Assembly: GCF_000878195.1 (NCBI RefSeq)
Contig: NZ_JXST01000016.1
Span: forward strand, 62,001 to 126,000
DNA: 64,000 nucleotides
Direction: 5' to 3'
Origin: Mycolicibacterium llatzerense
Lineage (GTDB): Bacteria; Actinomycetota; Actinomycetes; Mycobacteriales; Mycobacteriaceae
The notes below the pieces were generated by a model, which saw only the letters and a list, made by a program, of their open reading frames with translations, had not been told where the DNA came from and made no database searches. How positions within the stretch are numbered: position 1 is the first letter of the stretch; every line of letters starts with the position of its first letter. The position numbers were made by a program, and so were the translations under genes. Below, piece by piece: positions 1 to 8,383 of this stretch.

Positions 1-845
1 CTGATCGACTTGCCGAACTGCTTGCGGTCCTTGGTGTAGGCGATGGCCGCGTCCAGCGCACCCTGCGCCACCCCGACGGCCTGCGCGCCGATCGTGGGAC
101 GGGTGTGGTCGAGCGTCGCCAGGGCGGTCTTGAAGCCGGTGCCCGGCTCGCCGATGATCCGGTCGCCGGGGATGCGGCAGTTCTCGAAGTACAGCTCGAC
201 GGTCGGCGAGCCCTTGATGCCGAGCTTGCGCTCCTTCGGGCCGATGGTGAAGCCCTCGTCGTCGAGGTGCACCATGAACGCCGAGATGCCGTTGGCGCCC
301 TTGTCGGGGTCGGTCACGGCCATCACGGTGTACCAGGTCGACTTGCCACCGTTGGTGATCCACGCCTTGGCGCCGTTGAGGATCCAGTCGTCGCCGTCGG
401 CCTTGGCGCGGGTGCGCATGGCGGCGGCGTCGCTACCGGCCTCGCGCTCGGACAGCGCATAAGAAGCAAGCGCGCCATCAACCAAATCCGGCAGCACCTT
501 GCGCTTGAGATCGTCGGACCCGCTCAGGATCAGGCCCATGGTGCCGAGTTTGTTGACCGCGGGGATCAGCGACGCCGAGACGTCGACCCGGGCGACTTCC
601 TCGATGACGATGCACGCGGCGACCGAGTCCGCGCCCTGGCCGCCGAACTCCTCCGGGACGTGGACGGCGTTGAAGCCCGACGCGGTCAGCGCGTCACTGG
701 CCTCCTGCGGGAAGCGGGCGTGCTCGTCGACGTCGGCGGCGTACGGAGCGATTTCCTTCTCGGCCAGGGCCCGGATCGCGGCCCGAAGCTCCTGATGCTC
801 TTCCGGCAGCTGAAACAGATCGAATGACGGGTTACCGAGAGACAT
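1..845 (-). CDS. fadE25: Acyl-CoA dehydrogenase, FadE25-like (3' part outside the window)
   Basis: FAD-dependent acyl-CoA dehydrogenase catalysing the first alpha,beta-desaturation of acyl-CoA in beta-oxidation. About 281 N-terminal residues are visible, starting MSLGNPSFDLF. They contain the N-terminal helical domain and the central beta domain with YALSEREAGSD and WITNGG, the usual FAD/substrate-binding signatures of the family. The C-terminal helical domain with the catalytic glutamate lies beyond base 1. The ATG at 845 is preceded by GCAAGGAGCCATC, a clear ribosome binding site. It is the last visible gene of a purK-purE-methyltransferase-fadE25 run on the minus strand, as in M. tuberculosis (Rv3274c next to purE) apart from the inserted methyltransferase. 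The family is certain; the name fadE25 rests on synteny and resemblance. Confidence 0.9.
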   Translation of the reverse strand, partial: MSLGNPSFDLFQLPEEHQELRAAIRALAEKEIAPYAADVDEHARFPQEASDALTASGFNAVHVPEEFGGQGADSVAACIVIEEVARVDVSASLIPAVNKLGTMGLILSGSDDLKRKVLPDLVDGALASYALSEREAGSDAAAMRTRAKADGDDWILNGAKAWITNGGKSTWYTVMAVTDPDKGANGISAFMVHLDDEGFTIGPKERKLGIKGSPTVELYFENCRIPGDRIIGEPGTGFKTALATLDHTRPTIGAQAVGVAQGALDAAIAYTKDRKQFGKSI

Positions 846-901
846 TGATGGCTCCTTGCCTGCTCATGTGGCGAGATACGGGTTGCTACTCGTCGGTAAC
901 T

Positions 902-1726
902 TTACCGCCCCTGGCCCGACACCTTCTGCAGACCACGGACCAACTCGCGGTAGGTGCGGTGATAGACGGTGCGCAGCGTCTCGCTACGGCGCAGCACGTC
1001 GACGGCCGTCACCGGGCCGAGCAGCAGCACCGGATGCCCGGCGAAAACCGAGGTGGTGTGCTGCATGCGGGCCGAGCGGTGCGCCGCCGACTCCAGTTCG
1101 GCCTGGTAGTAGTCGCAGTACTCCGGCTGGGTGAAGAACACCTTGTTGAACCCGATCGCGAACGGGGCCAGCCCGGCTCCGTCGTCGAGGTACTTCAGTG
1201 TGCCGACCGCGACGCCGGGCCAGAACTCGTTGAAGACGTCGTCGGCGATCACGACGCCGCCGTCGGCCAGCGTGGCCTCGGCCAGCTGCATGTCGCTGTA
1301 GACGATCTCCTCGGTGTGCCCACCGTCGACGCTGAAGAACCTGATGGGCCCACCCGCCTCCTCCAGCAGCACCTCGGGTGCCAGCTTGGTGGAGTCGCCC
1401 TGGTGGATCACCACGCCGTTCATCGACGACCACACATCGACGTTGCTGGTGAACTTCGCCAGGTCACCGGCCCCGGAACCGTCGATGTTGAGGTCCTGGT
1501 CGCCGAAAATGTCGATGGCAACAGACTTTTCGTCGTCTCGCTGCAACAGGTTCAGGCCGATGAACAGCTTGCCGTGGTGCACGCCGATCTCGGCGACCGC
1601 ACCGGCGACGGACCTGGCCCGCTGGGCCTCGTCCAGCGCCCCCGCGACCAGGAGCACCTCTGGCTCCATGAATCCCGTGACGAGCTTGTGGCCGACGCTG
1701 CGGTACCGCGCGAATGAAGATTTCAT
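902..1726 (-). CDS. Class I SAM-dependent methyltransferase
   Basis: A 274-residue soluble protein with a Rossmann-type SAM-binding core. The motif VAEIGVHHGKLF (about residues 43-54) corresponds to motif I, VAIDIFGDQ to motif II, and SVDGGHTEEIVYSDM followed by GGVVIADDVFNEFWPG to the acidic post-motifs typical of the Methyltransf_24 group, whose members often act on sugars or small secondary metabolites. The substrate cannot be read from sequence. The ATG at 1726 lies 11 bases after the purE stop, so it is probably co-transcribed with purK and purE. M. tuberculosis has no gene between fadE25 and purE, so this is an insertion into a conserved block. Given the polysaccharide locus nearby it could methylate a glycan, but that is inference. 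Confidence 0.8.
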   Translation of the reverse strand: MKSSFARYRSVGHKLVTGFMEPEVLLVAGALDEAQRARSVAGAVAEIGVHHGKLFIGLNLLQRDDEKSVAIDIFGDQDLNIDGSGAGDLAKFTSNVDVWSSMNGVVIHQGDSTKLAPEVLLEEAGGPIRFFSVDGGHTEEIVYSDMQLAEATLADGGVVIADDVFNEFWPGVAVGTLKYLDDGAGLAPFAIGFNKVFFTQPEYCDYYQAELESAAHRSARMQHTTSVFAGHPVLLLGPVTAVDVLRRSETLRTVYHRTYRELVRGLQKVSGQGR

Positions 1727-1737
1727 CGCTCGTGAGC

Positions 1738-2262
1738 TTACTTGCCCAGCAACCGATTCCGTAGCGCCTCGTCCTTGTCGAGCACCATCTGCTCCAGGTC
1801 CGCCTGGAAGCGCTGCATCCGGGCACGCAATCCGGCATCGGCCGACCCCAGGATGCGTACCGCCAGCAGGCCCGCGTTGCGTGCGCCGCCGATCGACACG
1901 GTGGCCACCGGCACACCGGCGGGCATCTGCACGATCGACAGCAACGAGTCCATGCCGTCCAGGCGGGCCAGCGGCACCGGCACGCCGATCACCGGCAGCG
2001 GGGTGGCCGACGCCACCATCCCGGGCAGGTGCGCGGCACCGCCGGCGCCGGCGATGATCACCTCGACGCCCCGGCCCGCGGCGGACTTGGCGTAGTCGAG
2101 CATGCGCTGCGGGGTGCGGTGCGCCGACACCACGCCAACCTCGAACGGCACCTCGAACTCGGCGAGCGCGGTGGCCGCGTCCTCCATCACCGACCAGTCG
2201 CTGTCACTGCCCATGATCAGGCCGACCCGCGGTCCAGCCTGTCCGGCCACGTGCTCACTCAT
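1738..2262 (-). CDS. purE: N5-carboxyaminoimidazole ribonucleotide mutase PurE
   Basis: Cytoplasmic enzyme of de novo purine synthesis that converts N5-CAIR (made by PurK) to CAIR. The 174-residue protein shows the class I PurE signatures: GSDSDWSVM near the N-terminus, SAHRTPQRM, and [12 protein letters not shown]. The start chosen is the ATG at 2262 (MSEHVAGQ), which sits behind GGATGGAGTGGAC and overlaps the end of purK by 8 bases. A longer frame starting at 2328 would lie wholly within purK and lacks similarity to the family. The purK-purE overlap implies translational coupling. Confidence 0.95.
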   Translation of the reverse strand: MSEHVAGQAGPRVGLIMGSDSDWSVMEDAATALAEFEVPFEVGVVSAHRTPQRMLDYAKSAAGRGVEVIIAGAGGAAHLPGMVASATPLPVIGVPVPLARLDGMDSLLSIVQMPAGVPVATVSIGGARNAGLLAVRILGSADAGLRARMQRFQADLEQMVLDKDEALRNRLLGK

Positions 2263-3493
2263 GTCCACTCCATCCGTCCGTCCACTCAGCGTGCGACAAC
2301 CAGTGCGCGGCCCGTACGGCCCGCTCACGCACGTCTGCCACGTAGTCCTCGTCGTCGAGCGAGCCGCCCGGCGCGCCGACGATGTTGACGTGCCCGATCT
2401 TGCGGCCGGGCCGCTCCCCCTTGCCGTACAGGTGCACCCGGGCCTCGGGCAGCCGGCCGAACAGGTGATGCAGCCGCTCGTCCATGGTCATCTCCGGTTG
2501 CGTCGGCGCACCCAGCACGTTGGCCATCACCGTCACCGGGGCCAGCGGTGCCGTCGACCCCAGCGGGTAATCCAGCACTGCCCGCAGATGCTGCTCGAAC
2601 TGGCTGGTCGTCGCGCCGTCCATGGTCCAGTGCCCGGAGTTGTGCGGCCGCATGGCCAGCTCGTTGACCACCAACGCCCCGTCAACGGTCTCGAAGAGCT
2701 CGACCGCCAGCACGCCGACCACACCGAGCTCGTCGGCGATCCGCAGGGCGAGCTGTTCGGCCGCGGTGGCCACTCCGGCATCCAGCCGCGCCGCGGGCGC
2801 GATCACCTCGACGCAGATGCCGTCCTCCTGCACGGTGTGCACCACGGGCCAGGCCGCGCCCTGCCCGAACGGCGAGCGCGCGACCAGCGCGGCCAACTCG
2901 CGGCGCATGGCGACCTTCTCCTCGACCAGCACGGCGACACCGTCGGCCAGGTAGCCCTCGGCGGCGGCGCGGGCCTGCGCCACGTCGTCGGTCAGGGTGA
3001 CGCCCTTGCCGTCATAGCCACCACGGCTGGCCTTGACGACGAGCCCGCCGCCAACCTCGGCGGCGAGTTCGTCGATGGCATCGAGATCAGCGGCCGACGC
3101 CACCTCCCGGTAGCGCGGCACCGGCGCGCCGAGTTCGGCCAGCCGGCGGCGCATCACCAGCTTGTCCTGCGCGTGCACCAGCGCCGACGGCGGCGGGGCC
3201 ACATTGACCCCGTCCGCGACGAGGGCCTCCAGTAGCTCGGTGGGGACGTGCTCGTGGTCGAACGTCAGGGCCGACGCACCGGCCGCCACCTCACGCAGCG
3301 CGGCGAGGTCGGTGTGCGAGCCCAGCACCACCGCCGGACTCACCTGGGCGGCCGGCTCGTCGGCGGAGACCGCCAGCACCCGCAGGGTCTGGCCGAGCGC
3401 GATGGCTGCCTGGTGGGTCATGCGGGCCAGCTGGCCGCCACCGATCATTGCCACGACGGGGGGTTGCGTCACGGCGCCTAGTTTGTCACGCAC
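2255..3493 (-). CDS. purK: N5-carboxyaminoimidazole ribonucleotide synthase PurK
   Basis: ATP-grasp enzyme that carboxylates AIR with bicarbonate and ATP to give N5-CAIR, the substrate of PurE. Domains in order: N-terminal preATP-grasp with [10 protein letters not shown], central ATP-grasp with the glycine loop [10 protein letters not shown] and the metal-binding region [27 protein letters not shown], then the small C-terminal PurK domain with [14 protein letters not shown]. Length 412 residues is normal. The start is GTG at 3493; a second GTG seven codons downstream ([13 protein letters not shown]) is an equally possible start. It heads the purK-purE-methyltransferase-fadE25 run and is divergent from the GtrA gene, with a 96-base control region between them. 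Confidence 0.95.
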   Translation of the reverse strand: MRDKLGAVTQPPVVAMIGGGQLARMTHQAAIALGQTLRVLAVSADEPAAQVSPAVVLGSHTDLAALREVAAGASALTFDHEHVPTELLEALVADGVNVAPPPSALVHAQDKLVMRRRLAELGAPVPRYREVASAADLDAIDELAAEVGGGLVVKASRGGYDGKGVTLTDDVAQARAAAEGYLADGVAVLVEEKVAMRRELAALVARSPFGQGAAWPVVHTVQEDGICVEVIAPAARLDAGVATAAEQLALRIADELGVVGVLAVELFETVDGALVVNELAMRPHNSGHWTMDGATTSQFEQHLRAVLDYPLGSTAPLAPVTVMANVLGAPTQPEMTMDERLHHLFGRLPEARVHLYGKGERPGRKIGHVNIVGAPGGSLDDEDYVADVRERAVRAAHWLSHAEWTDGWSGHE

Positions 3494-3539
3494 CAGGGAT
3501 GTCCCCCGAATCTGCCTATGCCGCCTAGCTACCGCCCGC

Positions 3540-3581
3540 TACCTGCACGGGTACGTGAAATGCAGGTACTTTCCGTAAACT
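3540..3581 (+). promoter_or_regulatory. purK/gtrA divergent control region: inverted repeat plus -10
   Basis: A perfect 8-base inverted repeat, TACCTGCA at 3540-3547 and TGCAGGTA at 3561-3568, separated by 13 bases, lies between purK and the GtrA gene. Immediately downstream, TAAACT at 3576-3581 fits the mycobacterial TANNNT -10 element and ends 8 bases before the GtrA ATG, which would give a nearly leaderless message. The repeat would overlap the -35 region of this promoter and could be a repressor site; no regulator is identifiable. Confidence 0.4.
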
Positions 3582-3589
3582 GCCCGATT

Positions 3590-4204
3590 ATGTCGTTCAC
3601 CGAGGCCACAATCGCGCGGCTCCCGCGAGTGGTCAGGCCGTTTGCCGAACGGCATCACGAGCTCATCAAGTTCGCGATCGTCGGCGCCACCACGTTCGTC
3701 ATCGACTCGGGCATCTTCTACACGCTCAAGCTCACCGTGCTCGAGCCCAAGCCGGTGACGGCGAAGATCATCGCCGGCATCGTCGCGGTGATCGCGTCGT
3801 ACGTGCTGAACCGCGAATGGAGCTTCCAGAACCGCGGCGGCCGCGAACGGCACCACGAGGCCCTGCTGTTCTTCGCGGTCAGTGGCGTCGGCGTGCTGCT
3901 CAGCATGGCCCCGCTGTGGGTGTCCAGCTACATGCTGCAGTTGCGCGTGCCCAATGTGTCGCTGACCGTCGAGAACATCGCGGACTTCGTGTCGGCGTAC
4001 ATCATCGGCAACCTGCTGCAGATGGCGTTCCGGTTCTGGGCGTTCCGGCGCTGGGTGTTCCCCGACGAGATGGCGCAGCACGCACCCGACATGACGCTCG
4101 AGGCGACCATGACCGCCGGCGGTTTCGCCGAGGCCTACGACGGGCTCTCGGACGACCCTCAGCTGGGCGACTCCTCCGACCCCAGGGTGTCGAAGACTTC
4201 GTGA
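3590..4204 (+). CDS. GtrA-family membrane protein
   Basis: A 204-residue protein of the GtrA/DPMS-like family, small four-helix membrane proteins thought to help move or anchor polyprenyl-linked sugars. Predicted membrane segments fall at LIKFAIVGATTFVIDS, IIAGIVAVIASYVL, LLFFAVSGVGVLLSM and FVSAYIIGNLLQMAFRFW; the family motif NREWSFQNRGG lies between segments 2 and 3. The start is the ATG at 3590 (MSFTEATIARLPR), which follows a TAAACT -10 element by 8 bases; a frame starting at 3518 adds 24 unsupported residues. Syntenic with Rv3277. Its 3' end overlaps the convergent PH-domain gene by 46 bases. A role in the adjacent polysaccharide locus is possible, but it is also present in mycobacteria that lack that locus. 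Confidence 0.85.
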   Translation: MSFTEATIARLPRVVRPFAERHHELIKFAIVGATTFVIDSGIFYTLKLTVLEPKPVTAKIIAGIVAVIASYVLNREWSFQNRGGRERHHEALLFFAVSGVGVLLSMAPLWVSSYMLQLRVPNVSLTVENIADFVSAYIIGNLLQMAFRFWAFRRWVFPDEMAQHAPDMTLEATMTAGGFAEAYDGLSDDPQLGDSSDPRVSKTS

Positions 4205-4677
4205 TACAGCAGCGAGTGGACCTGCTCCACTCGCGGAATGTCATGGAATTCCAGCGGATCCTGCGATGCCGACTCGATGATCAGGGTGCCGGTGCGCAGT
4301 ATCCGGTCGAGCAGTTGGTGCCGGAACTCCACACTGTTGATACGGGCCAGCGGAATGTCGATGCCCGAGCGGGTCAGCACCCCGCGCCGGAACATCACCC
4401 GGCGGTCGGTGATCACGAAATGCGTTGAGCGCCAGTTCAGGAACGGCCAGACGGTCAGCCAGCCGACCACCACCAGCCAGATCACCCCGATCACCGCGAA
4501 GATGATGTTCTTGGCGTTGCTGTCCCAGTTGGTGTGGTTGACCACCGCCGCGACGAACGCGGCCAGCGCCGTCCCGGCCAGGAGCACCACAACGGGGCCG
4601 ATCAGCCGTTTCCAGTGCGGGTGCCGATGCAGCACGACATGTTCGTCGGCGGCCAGCACGTTGTCCGGGTAACCCAT
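4159..4677 (-). CDS. PH domain (bPH_2) membrane protein
   Basis: A 172-residue protein with two N-terminal membrane helices (about residues 25-47 and 58-80) followed by a bacterial pleckstrin-homology domain with the typical core FVITDRRVMFRRGVLTR and IPLARINSVEF. Proteins of this DUF304/bPH_2 type sit in the cytoplasmic membrane with the PH domain in the cytosol; their function is not established. It corresponds by position to Rv3278c, and lies 9 bases downstream of birA, so it is probably the last gene of a transcript that includes birA. The 3' end overlaps the convergent GtrA gene. Confidence 0.85.
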   Translation of the reverse strand: MGYPDNVLAADEHVVLHRHPHWKRLIGPVVVLLAGTALAAFVAAVVNHTNWDSNAKNIIFAVIGVIWLVVVGWLTVWPFLNWRSTHFVITDRRVMFRRGVLTRSGIDIPLARINSVEFRHQLLDRILRTGTLIIESASQDPLEFHDIPRVEQVHSLLYHEVFDTLGSEESPS

Positions 4678-4686
4678 ACCCAGACT

Positions 4687-5490
4687 CTAGGTGGTGCTGG
4701 GCCGCAAATGGACGACGTCGCCGGCGGAGACCGCGACGACGCCGTCGGCCGAGTTGATCACCAATGAACCGTTGACGTCGATGTCGGTCGCCTGCCCGAC
4801 CACCTCGCGCCCGCCGGGCAGTTCGGCCCGCACCGACTGCCCCAGCGTGCTGCTGTGGTCGCGGTAGACAGCCAGCAGCTCGACGTTGCCGCCCGCGCGC
4901 CATTCGGCGATCCTGGCCTGCAGACGGTTCAACAGCGCCACGGCCAGCCGCTGTCGATCCGGCTGCGCCACACCGAGACTCAACAATGACACGGCCACCG
5001 GGTCGGGCAGTTCGTCAGCCGCGAGCGACACGTTCAGGCCGATCCCGACGACGATGACGGGCGACCCGCCACCGGGTGCCGCGACCTCGGCGAGGATCCC
5101 GGCCAGCTTTCCGGTGCCCACCAAGACGTCGTTGGGCCACTTGAGTGCGGCCTGCACGCCGGCCACCTCGGCGATCGCCTCGACGACGGCCACCCCGGCT
5201 GCCAGCGACAACAGACCCCAGGTTTCGCTCGGCACGTCGGTGGCGTCCACGCCGACCGACACCAGAATCTGTGAGCGCGGCACCGCCGACCAGGCGCGGC
5301 CCTGGCGTCCCCGGCCCGCGATCTGGTCCTCGGTGAACAGGGCCACCCCGGCGACCTTCTCACCGGCCTGCGCCCGGGCCGCGAGATCGGCGTTGGTGGA
5401 GCCGGTTTCGGCCACCACCTCGACCCGCCAGCGGTCACCGGACTCCGCCTGGATCGCCGCCGCGTCCAGCGGCAGCCGGTCAGCAGTCAT
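4687..5490 (-). CDS. birA: Biotin-[acetyl-CoA carboxylase] ligase BirA
   Basis: Activates biotin to biotinyl-AMP and attaches it to the lysine of biotin carboxyl carrier domains, here presumably AccA3 encoded at 43466-45265. The 267-residue protein has the ligase motifs GSTNADL, AGRGRQGRAW (the biotinyl-AMP loop), LKWPNDVLV and KLAGILAE, plus a C-terminal SH3-like domain. There is no N-terminal winged helix, so this is a monofunctional (non-repressor) ligase as in other mycobacteria. Its start overlaps the stop of the upstream lipase gene by 11 bases, which places birA at the end of the polysaccharide-locus operon; in M. tuberculosis birA directly adjoins accD5. Confidence 0.95.
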   Translation of the reverse strand: MTADRLPLDAAAIQAESGDRWRVEVVAETGSTNADLAARAQAGEKVAGVALFTEDQIAGRGRQGRAWSAVPRSQILVSVGVDATDVPSETWGLLSLAAGVAVVEAIAEVAGVQAALKWPNDVLVGTGKLAGILAEVAAPGGGSPVIVVGIGLNVSLAADELPDPVAVSLLSLGVAQPDRQRLAVALLNRLQARIAEWRAGGNVELLAVYRDHSSTLGQSVRAELPGGREVVGQATDIDVNGSLVINSADGVVAVSAGDVVHLRPSTT

Positions 5491-6709
5491 TGGTTACCTT
5501 CTTCCCGGCGAACCGATCCGCCATCCAGTCGAGCATCTCCTGCGCCGCGGGCGGGTTGTGTCCGCCCCGCGGATCGAACTCTGCGGTCACCGTGCCACCG
5601 AGCGAGCAGGCCCGCCCGATCGCGGCCTTGGTCCAGCCGGCATCGATGAAGGGGTCCTGACCGCCGTACCAGACGTACAGCGGCGCCGTCAGCCGTCGTT
5701 GCGGAATCGCCCATGCCTGCAACAGATTCTGCAGCCGCTCGGCGGCATCCGGCGAGACCGGGAGGAAGTCGCGCGGCCCGAGCTGCCCGGAGGCGACGGC
5801 GCGCTTGTAGGCCGCGTCCGCACTGCAGTCCGTCAGCACATTCCAGTAGCGCGCCGCCCCGCCGTGCCGGTAGTCGTCCCGGTTGAGGTCGGTGTGCAGC
5901 CGGGCCAGCGATTCGATCAGTGCCTGCAGCACCGGCCGCTGCTCGCTGGTCAACGTACCCGTCTGCGATTTCGACACCAGGCCACTGACATCGGCCGCGG
6001 GAGCGACGGCGACGGCACCGACGAGCGTGAGCTCCGGGGCGTAGGGCTCGGCCTGTTCGTCGGCGGCCCATGCCGCGGCACCGCCCTGCGAGTCACCGAA
6101 GGCCGCCCACGTCGTCCCGACGTCACCGAACACATGACGCGCCGCGCGGACCGCATCGATCAGGTTGAGACCGGCGGTGCGGGCGTCGGAGTACGGGTGG
6201 ATGCCCTTGACGCCGAGGCCCTGGTAGTCGGGCAGCGCGACGGCGTACCCGAGATTGATCACCACTTTCGCGATGGGCAGCAGGTTCATCAGCGTCGGTG
6301 ACAGCGACGGCCCGCAATTGTTGTCGATGCCCAGGGTGCCGTGGCCGAGGGCCACCACCGACCAGCCCGCCTTGGGCGCCTGGCCCAGTGGGGTGAGCAC
6401 CGCACCCGAGACGACGGTCTGTGCACCGGTGTCACCCGAGGTGGAGCGGTACACCACCCGTGCGGCGCGAATCCCCTGGCCATTGAAGGTGCTGGTGACG
6501 CCCGGCATGGTGGTCGCCGACAGCAGGCTGCCCGGACCGGAGCCGGTGAGATCGGCCGAACCGATCGGCTCCGGAGCGCCCGACAGCGGGATGAACATGT
6601 CCAGGACCTTCGAGGTCCCGATCAACACCAGTGGTCGCAGGTAGGTCGCGGCGGTGAGTCCACCGACGACGAGTACGGCGACCACGATCCACGGCAGGGC
6701 TTTACGCAT
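5480..6709 (-). CDS. Secretory lipase-family alpha/beta hydrolase, paralog 1
   Basis: A 409-residue exported or membrane-anchored esterase/lipase of the secretory lipase (LIP, PF03583-like) family. An N-terminal hydrophobic segment (ALPWIVVAVLVVGGLTAATY) acts as anchor or signal. The catalytic triad is visible: nucleophile Ser207 in GDSQGG, an Asp in WYGGQDPF and a His in RGGHNPP. Conserved family landmarks shared with the three paralogs in this locus are ARVVYRSTSGDT, ALGHGTLGID and LPDYQGLG. The ATG at 6709 was chosen over a TTG one codon earlier. It follows the glycosylphosphotransferase gene by 37 bases and overlaps birA by 11 bases. The substrate is unknown; trimming or transferring acyl groups on the exported polysaccharide or envelope lipids is plausible. 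Confidence 0.8.
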   Translation of the reverse strand: MRKALPWIVVAVLVVGGLTAATYLRPLVLIGTSKVLDMFIPLSGAPEPIGSADLTGSGPGSLLSATTMPGVTSTFNGQGIRAARVVYRSTSGDTGAQTVVSGAVLTPLGQAPKAGWSVVALGHGTLGIDNNCGPSLSPTLMNLLPIAKVVINLGYAVALPDYQGLGVKGIHPYSDARTAGLNLIDAVRAARHVFGDVGTTWAAFGDSQGGAAAWAADEQAEPYAPELTLVGAVAVAPAADVSGLVSKSQTGTLTSEQRPVLQALIESLARLHTDLNRDDYRHGGAARYWNVLTDCSADAAYKRAVASGQLGPRDFLPVSPDAAERLQNLLQAWAIPQRRLTAPLYVWYGGQDPFIDAGWTKAAIGRACSLGGTVTAEFDPRGGHNPPAAQEMLDWMADRFAGKKVTNDC

Positions 6710-6746
6710 CAAAGGGGATTATTCACCGGCGGTCGCCCGAACGGGT

Positions 6747-8270
6747 TCAGTAGGCGCCGGAACCGCCGATGATGGTGCGGAACGTCTTGGCCGCGATCAG
6801 CAGATCGTTGGTGATGGACCAGTTCTCGACGTACGACAGGTCGAGTCGCACCGAGTCCTCCCACGACAGATCGGCCCGGCCACTCACCTGCCACAGCCCG
6901 GTGATCCCGGGGAGCACCAGCAGCCGGCGGCGCACCTGCTCGTTGTAGGTGTCGAATTCACGGCGCAGCGGCGGCCGCGGACCGACCACGCTCATGTCGC
7001 GGCACAGCACGTTGAAGAACTGCGGGAGCTCGTCGATGCTGTAGCGCCGCAGGTACTTTCCGACGAGCGTGACTCGCGGGTCCTCGTGGATCTTGAACAG
7101 CACGCCGCTGCCGCTCTCGTTGAGATCCAGGCTGATCAGGTCGTCGACCATCCGGTCGGCACCCTGCACCATGGTGCGGAACTTCGTCATCTGGAAAGGC
7201 TTGCCGTCCAGGCCGATTCGCTCAGAGCGGTAGAAGACGGGGCCGCGGCTGGTGAGCTTGATGGCGATGGCCGACAGGACCATCAGCGGCGAGGTCACCG
7301 TGAGCGCGAACAGCGCGACGAAGATGTCGAAGGCCCGCTTCTGGAGTTTCTTGGTTCCGCTGTACTGCGGACGCTCGACGTGGATCAGCGGCAGTCCGGC
7401 GACGGGACGCATGGTGAGCCGAGGGCCGGCGACGTCGATGACGCTCGGCGACACGACCATGTCGATGCCCAGCTTGTCCAGCTCCCAGGACAGCTCGCGC
7501 ATCCCTTCCGGCCCGAGATGATCGGTCGTGGTCAGGGCGACGGCGTCGAAAGCGGCCTTGGCGATGGCATCGGAGACCTGGGACTCGTTGCCGAGCACCG
7601 GCAACTCGCCGACCCCGGCCACCTCGAAGGTGCCACCTGCCGGGCGTCCGGTGAGGCAGACGCCGGCGACGGAGTAGCCGTACCACCACTCGCGGTGCAG
7701 GGACTGCACCAGATTGCTCACGGCGCGCGGGTCGCCGACCGCCAGCACCGAGGAGACGCACTTGTTGCGCCGGCGCAGCCGCGCCAGCACCCGGCGGCAG
7801 ACGGTCCGGCCGACCACCAGGCCGACCAGACCGAGCGGCAGCGCGACGGCCAAGTAGCCGCGGGCGTAATCAGGGCGGAAGATCATCAGTGCGACGGCGA
7901 TGATGCCGACGGTGGCCAGCGTCGCGGAGAAGACCCGGCGGTACTCCTCGACACCGGCGCCGACGATGCGCGGCGAACGGGTCCGGTACGCGGCCAGCAT
8001 GGCAAGCCAGATCACGGCGACGAAAAGGGACAGCACCGAGTAGTACGAGAAGACGTGCAGGTACGTCGAAGTGAACTCCAGGGACGCATTCGGTGTACCG
8101 AGCTTGACGAACTGGGCACTCGCCAGGGCCAACACCACCACGAGCAGATCGAATGCGATCAGGCACCACCGGTAGCGCGCTTGCCATGCTCGGTCAGCTA
8201 AAGGCGCGACGGCCCGTACAGGAGGCGCGGGAGAAGCCTTTTGAACGAAGAGTTCTTCTGCCACTGACAC
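6747..8270 (-). CDS. Polyprenyl glycosylphosphotransferase (initiating enzyme)
   Basis: Integral membrane enzyme that transfers a sugar-1-phosphate from a nucleotide sugar to undecaprenyl (or decaprenyl) phosphate, the first step of Wzx/Wzy-type polysaccharide assembly. The 507-residue protein has an N-terminal set of about four to five membrane helices, a central nucleotide-binding-like domain (SVLAVGDPRAVSN), another membrane helix (about residues 310-335), and the C-terminal bacterial sugar transferase domain with KRAFDIFVAL, RIGLDGKPFQMTKFRTM, SIDELPQFFNVL, SVVGPRPPL and LPGITGLWQVSGR. The start is a GTG at 8270 behind GGGAGGGAGTAGG; a second GTG at 8264 is possible. It resembles CpsE/WbaP-type enzymes; the sugar cannot be deduced. 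Confidence 0.92.
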   Translation of the reverse strand: MSVAEELFVQKASPAPPVRAVAPLADRAWQARYRWCLIAFDLLVVVLALASAQFVKLGTPNASLEFTSTYLHVFSYYSVLSLFVAVIWLAMLAAYRTRSPRIVGAGVEEYRRVFSATLATVGIIAVALMIFRPDYARGYLAVALPLGLVGLVVGRTVCRRVLARLRRRNKCVSSVLAVGDPRAVSNLVQSLHREWWYGYSVAGVCLTGRPAGGTFEVAGVGELPVLGNESQVSDAIAKAAFDAVALTTTDHLGPEGMRELSWELDKLGIDMVVSPSVIDVAGPRLTMRPVAGLPLIHVERPQYSGTKKLQKRAFDIFVALFALTVTSPLMVLSAIAIKLTSRGPVFYRSERIGLDGKPFQMTKFRTMVQGADRMVDDLISLDLNESGSGVLFKIHEDPRVTLVGKYLRRYSIDELPQFFNVLCRDMSVVGPRPPLRREFDTYNEQVRRRLLVLPGITGLWQVSGRADLSWEDSVRLDLSYVENWSITNDLLIAAKTFRTIIGGSGAY

Positions 8271-8298
8271 TGACGCCTACTCCCTCCCATTTGCTGGA

Positions 8299-8327
8299 AG
8301 TTCGCTATAGCCCCCGCTCAGCGAACT
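8299..8327. repeat. 8-bp inverted repeat before the glycosylphosphotransferase gene
   Basis: AGTTCGCT at 8299-8306 is perfectly complementary to AGCGAACT at 8320-8327, separated by 13 bases. It lies in the 113-base gap between the YdcF gene and the glycosylphosphotransferase gene, 29-57 bases upstream of the latter's start. It could be a hairpin in the operon message or a protein-binding site; there is no T tract, so it is not a standard terminator. A TATAGC within the loop region on the minus strand might serve as a -10. Confidence 0.4.
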
Positions 8328-8383
8328 GCGACTACTATCGCATCGTTTGCTCGAAATTACCACCGATCGGAAAAATAGGCAGG

